Assembly: GCA_044226365.1 (NCBI GenBank)
Contig: JBGAHE010000001.1
Span: 101,884 to 165,883 of the forward strand
DNA from: JALHNI01 sp044226365
Lineage (GTDB): Bacteria > Acidobacteriota > Terriglobia > Bryobacterales > Bryobacteraceae
Direction: 5' to 3'
Length of the DNA: 64,000 nt
Notes under the pieces: generated by a model
The model's input: the letters and a program-made list of their open reading frames with translations, nothing else
What the model was told of the DNA's origin: nothing
Databases searched by the model: none
Shown here: positions 19,864-29,300 of the stretch, piece after piece
Layout of the letters: every line of letters starts with the position of its first letter
How positions within the stretch are numbered: position 1 is the stretch's first letter
Translations under genes and position numbers: made by a program

Positions 19864-20637
19864 GTGAATTGCCAGGGCAAAGTCGTGCTGGTCACCGGTG
19901 CGAGCGAGGGCATCGGATTGGCCTGCGTCCGCCTTCTTCAGGCGAAGGGTGCACGGGTGGCGGGCGTGGCTCGTCAGGCCGATAAACTCGCCGCCGTCGA
20001 AGGACTTCACCCTGTGCCCGGCGACGTCACTACGCCCGGCTTCGCCGCTTTTGCCGTCGCGCAGACCGTCGAGCGCTTCGGCCGTGTCGACATCCTAATC
20101 AACAACGCCGGCCAAGGCCTCTACGCCCCCAGTTGGCAAGCTTCGCTCGAAGAGACGCGCCGCATGTTTGAGCTCAACCTGTTCGCTCCGCTGGCGATGG
20201 TCCAGGCGGTGGTTCCCGTCATGCGCCAGCAACGCTCCGGCTTCATCGTGAACGTCAGCTCCATCGCCGGCAAAATGACCCTGCCCTGGCTCACCCTCTA
20301 TTCATCCTCCAAATACGCCCTCGGCTCCTTCACGGACGGCCTCCGCATCGAGCTTGCCGGCAGCGGCATTCGCACCATGACGGTCTGCCCCAGCTACGTC
20401 AACACCGACTTTCAGCGCCACGTTCTCGGCGGCCGGCCTCCGGAACGAATCTTCCGCGCGCGCGGAATGGCGATCTCCCCCGAACAGTGCGCCGCCGCTC
20501 TCGTTTCCGGCATCGAAAAGGGAAAGCGGACCGTCGTCACCCCGCGCTTCGGCTGGGCCATGATCGCCGCCGCCCGCCTGTTTCCGCGCCTGGTGGACGA
20601 GCAATTGCGCCGTTTTAACGAAAGTCATTCTGCATGA
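19864..20637 (+). CDS. Short-chain dehydrogenase/reductase
   Basis: From the GTG at 19864 the protein reads MNCQGKVVLVTGASEGIGLA and has 257 residues; an ATG at 19843 would add seven residues but lies inside a palindrome. The classical SDR motifs are present: TGASEGIG cofactor loop, LINNAGQG, VNVSSIAG with the catalytic serine, and LYSSSKYALG with the catalytic Tyr-x3-Lys. It is a cytoplasmic NAD(P)-dependent oxidoreductase; the C-terminus (RLFPRLVDEQLRRF) may touch the membrane. The substrate is unknown. It overlaps aroK by four bases (ATGA), and starts a seven-gene plus-strand run. Confidence 0.9.
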   Translation: MNCQGKVVLVTGASEGIGLACVRLLQAKGARVAGVARQADKLAAVEGLHPVPGDVTTPGFAAFAVAQTVERFGRVDILINNAGQGLYAPSWQASLEETRRMFELNLFAPLAMVQAVVPVMRQQRSGFIVNVSSIAGKMTLPWLTLYSSSKYALGSFTDGLRIELAGSGIRTMTVCPSYVNTDFQRHVLGGRPPERIFRARGMAISPEQCAAALVSGIEKGKRTVVTPRFGWAMIAAARLFPRLVDEQLRRFNESHSA

Positions 20638-21164
20638 ACCTCACGCTCAAACAAACGCCCGGCCTTTATTTGGTGGGCTTCATGGGTAGCGGCAAGTCAA
20701 CCGTCGGCCGCCGCCTCGCCAGTGAACTCGGTTGGCCCTTCGCCGATCTCGATGCCATCATTGAAGCCCGCGAAGGCACGACGATCACTCAGCTCTTTGC
20801 CGAGCATGGCGAACCGGAGTTTCGCCGTCGTGAATCCGCTGCGCTCCACGCCGCCACCGCCGGTGTGCCTCGCGGCCAGCCCCTCGTTCTGTCCCTCGGC
20901 GGTGGCGCTTTCGGCGTCGAGGCCAACCGCGAATACCTGCAACGCCACGGCGTCACGCTCTGGCTCGATTGCCCCCTCGAGCGCTGCCGTCAGCGCGTCG
21001 CGCAGGAACAACACCGTCCCCTCGCCCGCGATCCGCAAGCCTTCGCCGACCTCTTTGACGCGCGCCAGCCCATCTACGCCCAAGCCCACTATCGGATCGA
21101 TGCCGACACCGACGACGACCGCGAAACCGTCGCCCGCATTCTGGCCCTTGGGCTAATTTCGTAG
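20634..21164 (+). CDS. aroK: Shikimate kinase
   Basis: The 176-residue protein has the Walker A GFMGSGKSTVGRRLA, the DLDAIIEAREG segment with the shikimate-binding aspartate, FRRRESAAL with the conserved arginine, and LSLGGGAF before the lid. It phosphorylates shikimate at the 3-hydroxyl in aromatic amino acid synthesis, in the cytoplasm. The length is usual for AroK. It is coupled to the SDR gene by an ATGA overlap and lies 22 bases before fabZ. Confidence 0.94.
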   Translation: MNLTLKQTPGLYLVGFMGSGKSTVGRRLASELGWPFADLDAIIEAREGTTITQLFAEHGEPEFRRRESAALHAATAGVPRGQPLVLSLGGGAFGVEANREYLQRHGVTLWLDCPLERCRQRVAQEQHRPLARDPQAFADLFDARQPIYAQAHYRIDADTDDDRETVARILALGLIS

Positions 21165-21174
21165 CGGTTGCTAT

Positions 21175-21189
21175 CATGAAGGCTTCATG
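21175..21189. promoter_or_regulatory. Perfect palindrome ending in the fabZ start codon
   Basis: CATGAAG-G-CTTCATG is an exact inverted repeat with a one-base centre; its last three bases are the fabZ ATG (21187-21189). It fills most of the 22-base space after aroK. It could be a repressor site, or in RNA a hairpin that hides the start codon (inference). Confidence 0.5.
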
Positions 21190-21624
21190 CCCGTACTGGA
21201 TATTGACGCCATCAAAGAGATCCTGCCCCATCGCTATCCATTCCTCTTGGTGGATCGCATCGTCGAGATGGAGGAGGACCGCATCGTCGGCCTCAAGAAT
21301 GTCAGCATCAACGAACCCTTCTTCATCGGCCACTACCCCAACTATCCGGTGATGCCCGGCGTCCTGATCGTCGAAGCCATGGCGCAAACCGCTGGCGTGC
21401 TCGTCCTCAGCCAAGTGCCGGATCGTCACTCTAAGGTTGTCCTCATGGCTTCCATTGAAGAGGCGAAGTTCCGCCGCCCGGTCCGCCCCGGCGACGCCTT
21501 GCGGATGGAACTTACCTACATCAAAAAGAAGTCCACCATCGCCAAGATGAAGGGCATCGCCGCCGTGGATGGCGTCCCCGTCGCCGAAGCCATCGTCATG
21601 TGCACCATTGCCGAGCGAGGATAG
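21187..21624 (+). CDS. fabZ: 3-hydroxyacyl-ACP dehydratase FabZ
   Basis: The 145-residue hot-dog-fold protein has ILPHRYPFLLVDRI at the N-terminus and the catalytic segment GHYPNYPVMPGVLIVEAMAQ, with the active-site His in FFIGH and the Glu in VEAMAQ. It dehydrates 3-hydroxyacyl-ACP in fatty acid elongation. Its position directly before lpxA matches the common fabZ-lpxA order, where both use 3-hydroxyacyl-ACP. The start codon is inside a perfect palindrome. Confidence 0.95.
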   Translation: MPVLDIDAIKEILPHRYPFLLVDRIVEMEEDRIVGLKNVSINEPFFIGHYPNYPVMPGVLIVEAMAQTAGVLVLSQVPDRHSKVVLMASIEEAKFRRPVRPGDALRMELTYIKKKSTIAKMKGIAAVDGVPVAEAIVMCTIAERG

Positions 21625-22402
21625 GCCTACGATCCACCCCACCGCCATCGTTGACCCGCGGGCTCGCGTCGATCCCACGGCCGAACTCGGGCCTTACACC
21701 GTCGTCGGCCCCCAAGTGGAAATTGGCGCCCGCACGCGTATCCTGGCCCAGGTCTATCTCGATGGGCCTCTCACCATTGGCGAGGACAACCTCTTCTATC
21801 CTTACTCCACCATTGGCGTCGCGTCCCAGGACAAGAAGTACCAAGGCGAGCGCGCTTACACTCGCATCGGCCACCGCAATACCATTCGGGAATGCGTCAC
21901 CGTCAACCGTGGCACGGCCGGCGGCGGGGCACTCACCTCGATCGGCGATGACAACTTACTCATGGCTTACACCCACGTTGCCCACGACGTGCACATCGGC
22001 CATAGCACCATCATCGCCAACGGCGTCACCTTTGCCGGCCACGTCACCGTGGAGGACTTTGCTAACATCGGCGCGTTCACCGGCATCCATCAGTTCTGCC
22101 GTATCGGCCGCAACTCGATGATCGGGGGCTACAGTGTCATCCTGCAGGACGTGTTGCCGTTCTCCATCACCTCCGCCGAGCGCGTCACCAAGACTTACGG
22201 CGAGAACAAAATCGGTCTTGAGCGTCGTGGCTACTCGCCGGAGCAGATCGCTGCCCTCCATAAAGCGTTCCGTTGGCTGCGCGACAAGAAACTCAATACC
22301 ACTCAAGCCGTCGAAAAGATTCGCACCGAGCTTCCCCCGGATCCGTCGATCGAACAGTTACTCGCCTTCATTCAGACCTCCGAACGTGGATTTATCAAAT
22401 AG
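21608..22402 (+). CDS. lpxA: Acyl-ACP--UDP-N-acetylglucosamine O-acyltransferase
   Basis: LpxA transfers a 3-hydroxyacyl chain to UDP-GlcNAc, the first step of lipid A synthesis. The N-terminal two thirds is a left-handed beta helix of hexapeptide repeats (IHPTAIVDPRARVD, GPYTVVGPQVEIGART, RIGHRNTIRECVTVNRGT). THVAHDVHIG holds the expected catalytic histidine, and the helical C-terminal region (RRGYSPEQIAALHKAFR) is typical. There is no ATG directly before the conserved IHPTA. The TTG at 21608 is chosen, giving 264 residues and a 17-base overlap with fabZ; an ATG at 21569 is the alternative. Confidence 0.9.
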   Translation: MPSEDRPTIHPTAIVDPRARVDPTAELGPYTVVGPQVEIGARTRILAQVYLDGPLTIGEDNLFYPYSTIGVASQDKKYQGERAYTRIGHRNTIRECVTVNRGTAGGGALTSIGDDNLLMAYTHVAHDVHIGHSTIIANGVTFAGHVTVEDFANIGAFTGIHQFCRIGRNSMIGGYSVILQDVLPFSITSAERVTKTYGENKIGLERRGYSPEQIAALHKAFRWLRDKKLNTTQAVEKIRTELPPDPSIEQLLAFIQTSERGFIK

Positions 22403-23215
22403 ATGAAGTATGGGCTGATTGCCGGTAACGGTCGCTTCCCGATTCTCGCTCTCGAAGCGGCACACAATCTCGGTCATGAGGTGGTCGCCATTGGGATCCA
22501 GGAAGAGGCCTCGCCCGAAATCGAAAAGCTTGCCGCCAGAACCTACTGGATTTCCCTCGGAGCTCTCAGCCGTCTGATCGAGATCTGCCGCGCAGAAGGC
22601 ATTGCCGAAGTGATCATGGCCGGTCAGGTGAAGCATGCGAAAATCTTCTCCGCCATCCGTCCTGACTGGCGCTTGGCCAAAGTGCTCTTCTCGCTCGAAG
22701 CGAAGAATACGGAATCGCTGATTCGCGGCGTTGCCAAAGTTCTCGAGGACGAAGGCATCGGTCTGGGCGATTCCACCCGCTTACTCAAACCACTCCTCGC
22801 CGCCGAAGGCGTCCTCACCAAGCGCAAGCCGACGGACGACGAGCGCAAAGATCTTGACTATGGCCGCCGCATCGCCAACGCCCTGGCCCAGGTCGACGTC
22901 GGTCAAAGCGTCGCCGTTGCGGAACGAGCTTGCGTCGCGCTGGAGGCAATGGAAGGTACCGATGCCATGCTCACTCGTGCTGCCTCTCTGGTCGAAGGTA
23001 AGCCCCTGCGTCTGGTGAAGGTCTCGCGTCGCCGCCGTCACTTACAGTTCGATGTCCCCGTCGCCGGCCCGCTCACCATTGCTGCCATGCAGAAGTCCGG
23101 CGCCACCGCCTTGGCTGTTGATGCCGGCCGCACGCTTCTCCTGGACCGCGAGGAGATGATCGCCGCCGCCAATGCCGCCAATATCTCTATTGTGGGTTAC
23201 CCTCCCACCGAGTAA
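22403..23215 (+). CDS. lpxI: UDP-2,3-diacylglucosamine pyrophosphatase LpxI
   Basis: The 270-residue protein starts right after the lpxA stop. The LpxI pattern is clear: YGLIAGNGRFPILALEAA at the N-terminus, IMAGQVKHAKIF, GIGLGDSTRLLKPLLA, and the C-terminal domain with VAVAERACVALEAMEGTDAML and LDREEMIAAANAANISIVG. It cleaves UDP-2,3-diacylglucosamine to lipid X and UMP, the fourth step of lipid A synthesis, replacing LpxH in several phyla. The order fabZ-lpxA-lpxI supports the call. Confidence 0.93.
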   Translation: MKYGLIAGNGRFPILALEAAHNLGHEVVAIGIQEEASPEIEKLAARTYWISLGALSRLIEICRAEGIAEVIMAGQVKHAKIFSAIRPDWRLAKVLFSLEAKNTESLIRGVAKVLEDEGIGLGDSTRLLKPLLAAEGVLTKRKPTDDERKDLDYGRRIANALAQVDVGQSVAVAERACVALEAMEGTDAMLTRAASLVEGKPLRLVKVSRRRRHLQFDVPVAGPLTIAAMQKSGATALAVDAGRTLLLDREEMIAAANAANISIVGYPPTE

Positions 23216-23220
23216 CTTCC

Positions 23221-26200
23221 ATGCCTACGATCCTCGGCGGCGCGGCTTATCACGAGTTACATCAGGAAGGGGCTAAGTTTCTCGCTGCCCATCGGGAAGC
23301 GGAAGTCCTCGTCGTCGGAAGCTCGCGTGGTGCCGCGGATGACTTTATCCGCAGCGTCGCTCCTTACGGCATCCTCGGTGTCCATACTGTCACCTTCACG
23401 CAATTGGTCACCACTCTCGCCTCGGAAGAAGTCGCCGAGCGCAGTCTCACCCCACTGAGTCAGTTGAGTCAGGAGGCGCTGGCGGCTCGCGTGGTGCACG
23501 AGAATCTCGCGAAACTCGACTATTTCGGTCCCGTCGCCGGTATGCCCGGCTTCGTCAAAGCGCTTGCTTCGACGCTCAACGAACTGCGGCTGGAGGCGGT
23601 CGATCTGTCGGCCCTCGAGCGCTGCGGGCAGCCTGGCCCGGACTTGGTTCGTCTCGCCCTCGCTTACGATGCCGAACTCACCGAGCGTGGGCTGGTCGAT
23701 TGGTCGATGCTCCTCAACTTGGCGGCCTCTGCCGCTACTCGCCGTCAGCATCCCTGGACTCGCCTTCCGATGCTCTGGCTCGACCTGCCCGTCCGTCACG
23801 CCCGCCACCGCCACTTTTTGCGCGCCCTGGCTCTCGAGGACTTGCTCGTCCTCCAACTCGATCGCGACACTGAGTCGCTTCACTCTCTCGAACAGTTACT
23901 CGCCGTCTCCAGGCTCTCCTGCGCCACCGACGTTGAGCACACCGTAGGCCGCCTCCGGCGTGACCTCTTCACGCCCGCGCTCGAACTCGCCCCGCCTCCC
24001 GACAGCACGCTCGACCTCTTCTCCGCTCCCGGCGAAGGACTCGAATGTGTCGAGATCGCTCGCCGCATCCACGCCGCCGCGCGTCAGGGAGTCCCCTTCG
24101 ACAACATCGCCATCGTCCTTCGCGGCGTCGATCGTTACCAGCCTCTCGTCGAAGAAGCTTTCCGTCGCGCTGGCATTCCTCTCTACACTGGCCGTGGAAC
24201 TGCCCGTCCGGACCCAGCTGGACGCGCCTTTCTCGCACTCCTGGCCTGTGCCGCTGAATCCTGCTCGGCCACTCGCTTTGCCGAGTATCTTTCACTGGCG
24301 CAAGTCCCTCCGCGCGATGAGACCGGCGAACCCGTTCGCGTCCAGGCCGCTGCCGCCGGCCTTCAGGACGAAGTCCTCGCCGCCTTCGTCGACCCTGCCG
24401 TCGACCCTCCGGAGACCGACGAAGAGAATCAGCCGCTCTCCGCTCCCTCCGGCTGGGAGCGTCTCCTGGTAGACGCCGCCGTTGTCGGTGGACGCGCCCG
24501 ATGGATTCGCCGGTTGGACGGGCTCAACTCGGAGCTACGCTTCCAACTCGCTCATGCCGACCCGGACGTCGCCGCCGTTCTCGAACGAAAAATAGGTCAG
24601 TTACGTCACTTACGCCAGTTTGCCTTGCCGCTTGTTGACTTACTGGATCGTTTGCCGGGGCAACGCACTTGGGCCGAATGGCTGGTGCGACTGCAGGAGC
24701 TTGCGGAAACTGCCCTCCGTAAGCCCGGGAGTGTCGTCAGTATGCTGGCGGAGCTGGGCCCCATGGCACAGGTTGGCCCGGTGGGCTTGGATGAGGTCTA
24801 CTCGGTTCTCGAAAGCCGCTTACGGTTCCTTCGTCGCGAGCCTCCGCACCGTCGCGAAGGACGTGTTTTCCTGTGCACGGCGGACGAAATTCGCGGTCGC
24901 AGTTTCCAGTACGTCTTCGTTCCCGGCTTGGCCGAAGGTATCTTTCCTCAACGTGCCAACGAAGATCCGCTCCTGCTGGATGTCTACCGGGGCACGCTGG
25001 GCCGCATGGCTGTGCAGGACACCCGGGTGGAGCGCGAACGCCTGCTGCTCCATATCGCCGTCGCGGCCGCGTCGGAGCGGCTCGTGGTTTCTTACCCGCG
25101 CATGGATACGGGCAAAGGGCGCCCGCGTGTGCCCTCGTTCTATGCGCTCGAAATTGTGCGCGCCGCCGAAGGGCGTCTTCCGGACCTGACCGAGTTTGGC
25201 AAACTGACGGCCGCGGCCGCCCCCACCCGTCTGGGTTGGCCCGCGCCCACCGATCCCGCCGTCGCCATTGACGACGCCGAGTATGACTTAGCGGTGCTCG
25301 AACGCTACCGCAGCCGTCGTGAGGCGCGTGGTGCTGCCCGCTATCTGGTACAAGTCAGTGCTTCCCTGGCCCGCAGTCTCCGCTCTCGGTACTCGCGCTG
25401 GCGCACGAGTTGGAGCGAGGCCGACGGACTCGTCCGCGCGGACCTGCCCACCCTTGACTTACTCGCGGACTATCGCCCCTCCGTCCGGGACTTTGCCCCC
25501 ACCGCGCTCCAGCACTTCGCCACCTGCCCCTATCGCTTCCTTCTTCACGCCATTCACGGCCTTCGTCCGCGCGAAGTCAGCGCGCCCCTCGAACAACTGG
25601 ACCCGCTCACCCGCGGCGCCCTGTTTCATGCTATTCAGCAGGCGCTCGTCGACGGCCCGGCCTTCCCGCTCACTCGCGACAACCTCGCGGCGGCCTACGA
25701 CGAGTCGGACCGTGTCGTCGATACCTTTGCCACTGAGTACCGTGAGCGGCTTGCTCCCGCCATTCCGCGTGTTTGGAAAGCGGAGATTGAAGAACTGCGC
25801 ACCGACATCCGCGGCTGGCTGCGCCACGTCGCCTACGCCGGCGACGAGTTCCAGCCTCTCCATACCGAGTACGGCTTCGGCGTCCGTGACGCGGAAGTCC
25901 CCGCCACCCGGATCCTCGATGCCTACCAGTTGCGCGGCAGTGTCGACTTAGTCGAAATCAGTCCCACTCGTAACTTACTCCGCATCACCGACTACAAGAC
26001 CGGCAAAGCCCCGGACCGTCCTCCCGTCTATGTTGGTGGCGGCGCAGTTCTCCAACCAGTGCTCTACGGACTCGCCGTGGAGCAGTTACTCAACAAGCCT
26101 GTCGAGAGCGGTCGACTCTTCTACTGCACCCAACGCGGCGGCTATCGCGAGCTTCACATTCGCGTGAATGAGCAGGCCCGCCACTACGCCGGGCGGATCC

Positions 26201-26370
26201 TGCACACGGTAGAGGATGCCGTCTCGCGCGGATTTCTGCCGGCTGCCCCCGCCAAGGACGCTTGCGAGCGTTGCGACTATCAATCCGTCTGCGGGCCGTA
26301 TGAGTACGAGCGCTCCCGCCGTAAACAGTCCGGGTTGGAGCCGCTGTACGAAATCCGGAGGATGCCGTGA
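23221..26370 (+). CDS. addB: AddB-like exonuclease subunit (PD-(D/E)XK, Fe-S)
   Basis: This 1049-residue protein is the AddB-type partner of the helicase gene that follows. Its N-terminal UvrD-like domain has a broken P-loop (VLVVGSSRGAADDF instead of GxxGxGKT), so it should not hydrolyse ATP. The C-terminal nuclease has LVEISPTRNLLRITDYKTGK with the D...DYK core. A cysteine in FATCPYRFLL and the late cluster CERCDYQSVC fit the AddB-type 4Fe-4S staple. It would process double-strand breaks with AddA for RecA loading. It begins five bases after lpxI and overlaps addA by four bases. Confidence 0.85.
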   Translation: MPTILGGAAYHELHQEGAKFLAAHREAEVLVVGSSRGAADDFIRSVAPYGILGVHTVTFTQLVTTLASEEVAERSLTPLSQLSQEALAARVVHENLAKLDYFGPVAGMPGFVKALASTLNELRLEAVDLSALERCGQPGPDLVRLALAYDAELTERGLVDWSMLLNLAASAATRRQHPWTRLPMLWLDLPVRHARHRHFLRALALEDLLVLQLDRDTESLHSLEQLLAVSRLSCATDVEHTVGRLRRDLFTPALELAPPPDSTLDLFSAPGEGLECVEIARRIHAAARQGVPFDNIAIVLRGVDRYQPLVEEAFRRAGIPLYTGRGTARPDPAGRAFLALLACAAESCSATRFAEYLSLAQVPPRDETGEPVRVQAAAAGLQDEVLAAFVDPAVDPPETDEENQPLSAPSGWERLLVDAAVVGGRARWIRRLDGLNSELRFQLAHADPDVAAVLERKIGQLRHLRQFALPLVDLLDRLPGQRTWAEWLVRLQELAETALRKPGSVVSMLAELGPMAQVGPVGLDEVYSVLESRLRFLRREPPHRREGRVFLCTADEIRGRSFQYVFVPGLAEGIFPQRANEDPLLLDVYRGTLGRMAVQDTRVERERLLLHIAVAAASERLVVSYPRMDTGKGRPRVPSFYALEIVRAAEGRLPDLTEFGKLTAAAAPTRLGWPAPTDPAVAIDDAEYDLAVLERYRSRREARGAARYLVQVSASLARSLRSRYSRWRTSWSEADGLVRADLPTLDLLADYRPSVRDFAPTALQHFATCPYRFLLHAIHGLRPREVSAPLEQLDPLTRGALFHAIQQALVDGPAFPLTRDNLAAAYDESDRVVDTFATEYRERLAPAIPRVWKAEIEELRTDIRGWLRHVAYAGDEFQPLHTEYGFGVRDAEVPATRILDAYQLRGSVDLVEISPTRNLLRITDYKTGKAPDRPPVYVGGGAVLQPVLYGLAVEQLLNKPVESGRLFYCTQRGGYRELHIRVNEQARHYAGRILHTVEDAVSRGFLPAAPAKDACERCDYQSVCGPYEYERSRRKQSGLEPLYEIRRMP

Positions 26371-29300
26371 GCACGGTCTACGCCCTTCCCAGTGACGCCG
26401 AAGCCCGTGATCGCATTCGTCACAGTCTCGGCGAGAGTCTCCTGGTCGAAGCCTCCGCCGGCACGGGAAAGACCACCGAGATGGTGGCCCGCATGGTGAA
26501 TGTCCTTCGTTCGGGCCGCACCACGATCGATCAGCTCGCCGCAGTCACCTTCACCCACAAGGCAGCTGGCGAAATGAAACTGCGCTTGCGGCAGGAACTC
26601 GACCGCGCCCGCAACGCCTCTACCGGCGCTGCCCGCGATCATCTCGAACACGCACTTCAGCACCTCGAAGAAGCCTCCATCGGCACCATCCACGCCTTCT
26701 GCGCGCAGATTCTCCGCGAGCGGCCCGTCGAAGCTCGTGTCGACCCCGCCTTCGCCGAAGTCACCGACTATCAGCGCGACCGTCTCTACACGCGAGCCTT
26801 CCGCGGCTGGATCCAGGAACGTCTTCAGCAGGATTCGCCCGGCGTCCGCCGCGCCCTCAGTCGTCTGGCTTGGGCAAAGCGCGGCGATCGCTCGCCCCTC
26901 GATGACCTCCGCTATGCCGCGATCCAACTCGTCGAGTGGCGCGACTTCACCGCGCCCTGGACGCGCGTCCCCTTCGATCGTCGCGATGCCATCGACCAGA
27001 TCGTCGGCCACATCCTCGCTGTCGGTCCCAAAGTCAATCAGGCCTTCGCCGTCGTCCGCGAACTTGCCACCAGCATCCAGCGGGCCGACGAAATTGACCG
27101 CCGTGATTACGACGCGCTCGAGGCCCAGTTAGTCCGGCTCCATCGCGACCTGATCTATAACAAGCGCAAAGGAGTCGAAGAGCTGACCACGGCGCTCAAT
27201 AACTTCAAGGTGTGCGCCGACGCCGACTTGGCGGCCGAGCTCAAAGAAGAGCTTGCTGGTTTCGTCGACCGCTACGAAGGTCTCAAGCGCCAGGCCGGCC
27301 AACTCGACTTCCTCGACCAGCTCATCCTCACCCGCGGCCTGATTCGCGATAACCTTCAAGTCCGTACTTACTTACAGCGGCGCTTCTCGCACATTTTTGT
27401 TGACGAGTTCCAGGATACGGACCCCCTCCAGGCTGAGATCCTGTTACTCCTCGCTTCCGACCGTCCCGAGGAATCCGACTGGACCCGTGCCCGTCCCGTC
27501 GACGGCAAGCTCTTCGTCGTCGGCGACCCCAAACAATCCATCTATAAGTTCCGTCGCGCCGACGTACTGCTCTATCAGAAACTCCGCCAGAAGCTGATCG
27601 ACCAGGGCTCCGGCGTCGTCCAGCTCACCCGCAGCTTCCGTTCCACTCTGCCGCTCCAGCACTTCGTCAACGCCGCCTTTGCCGACGAGATGAATGGTGA
27701 CGACACCACCGGCCAAGCCAGCTACGCGCCCCTCCTGCAAGGTCCGCCGCCGGACACCTTGCAACCCGCCGTGGTTGCCTTGCCAGCTCCCCGTATCTAT
27801 GCCACGCGCGACATCAGCCGCCGCGTGATCGCCGAGAGTGAACCCGAGGCCGTCGTGGCCTTTGTCGACTGGCTCCTCAAGGAAAGCCAGTGGACCGTCC
27901 GCGACCCGGAACGTCCCAGCGAACGCGTCCCCATCCGCGAGCGCCACATCTGCCTTCTCTTTCGTCGGCTCACTAACTACGGCGTCGATATCTCGCGCGA
28001 GTATACGCGCCGCTTTGAGGCGCGCGGCATCTCGCACTTACTCGTTGGCTCGAAATCCTTCCATCGTCGCGAGGAGGTCGAAAGCCTCCGTGCCGCGCTC
28101 ACCGCGATCGAGTGGCCCCATGACGAACTCGCCCTCTACGCGACCCTGCGCGGCAGCCTCTTCGCCATCAACGACGCTGCACTGCTCAAGTTCCTGCATC
28201 ACCATAAGCGCCTCAACCCCTTCCGTCCCCGCGAAGGCCTGGCCGAAGAGTTCGCCCCCATCGCCGAAGCCCTCGATTTACTCCGCGAGTTACATCAGAA
28301 ACGCAACTGGCGGCCGGTCGCCGATACTCTGAACCGTCTGCTTGAAGCGACCCGGGCTCACGCGGGCTTGGCCTTCCGGCCTGCCGGCCACCAGGTCCTG
28401 GCCAATGTTACCCGCCTGGTCGACCTCGCTCGCGGCTACGAGCTCGAAGGCGGCATCTCCTTCCGCGGTTTCGTCGAGCGTCTCGAAGAGCAGGCCGAAC
28501 ACAGCACCGAGGTCAGCGAAGCCTCCGTTCTCGAAGAAGGCTCGGAGGGCGTTCGCCTCATGACGACGCACGCCGCCAAGGGCCTTGAGTTTCCCATCGT
28601 CATCCTCGCTGACCTCACCGCCAATCTTTCCCGGCGTCAACCGGAACGCTTCGTCGATACTGAACGTCAACTCTGCGCTAACGAGTTACTCAATTGCATG
28701 CCGATCGAGTTGATGCAGGAGCAAGTGCGTGAGCAAGCCCGCGAACGCGCCGAGGGTGTTCGCGTCGCCTATGTCGCCGCCACCCGTGCGCGTGACTTGC
28801 TCGTTGTCCCCGTCGTCGGCGACCAGGAACTGGAAGGTTGGCTTGAGCCCTTGAACAAGGCCATGTATCCACCGCGCTCCGCTTGGCGCACCGCCCGCCG
28901 CGCCGAACAATGTCCGAAGTTCGGCTCCGCCAGCGTTCTTGAGCGCCCCCCCGAACAAACGGACGCCGAAGAGTCCTCCGTCCACCCCGGTGTGCATTCC
29001 CCCCGCGTCGGGCAACACGAAGTCGTCTGGTGGGATCCAGCCGTTCTCAACCGCGAGTTCGACTCGGACTACGGCTTACGCCAACAGCAGTTACTCGGCG
29101 AAGGTGGCATGGATAGCCTCGCCACTTACGAAGCGTGGCGCGAAGCCCGCCAGGAAACCATCACTCGGGGCGCGCGTCCTAGCGTCCGTGTCGTCACCGC
29201 CACCGGTGAGCTTGAGCCGCCCCTCGGCTTCACCGGCGTCATCGAAACGATTCTGGCCGGCGAGCGTCCGCAGCGCCCCTTCGGTCCCCGCTTCGGCAAT

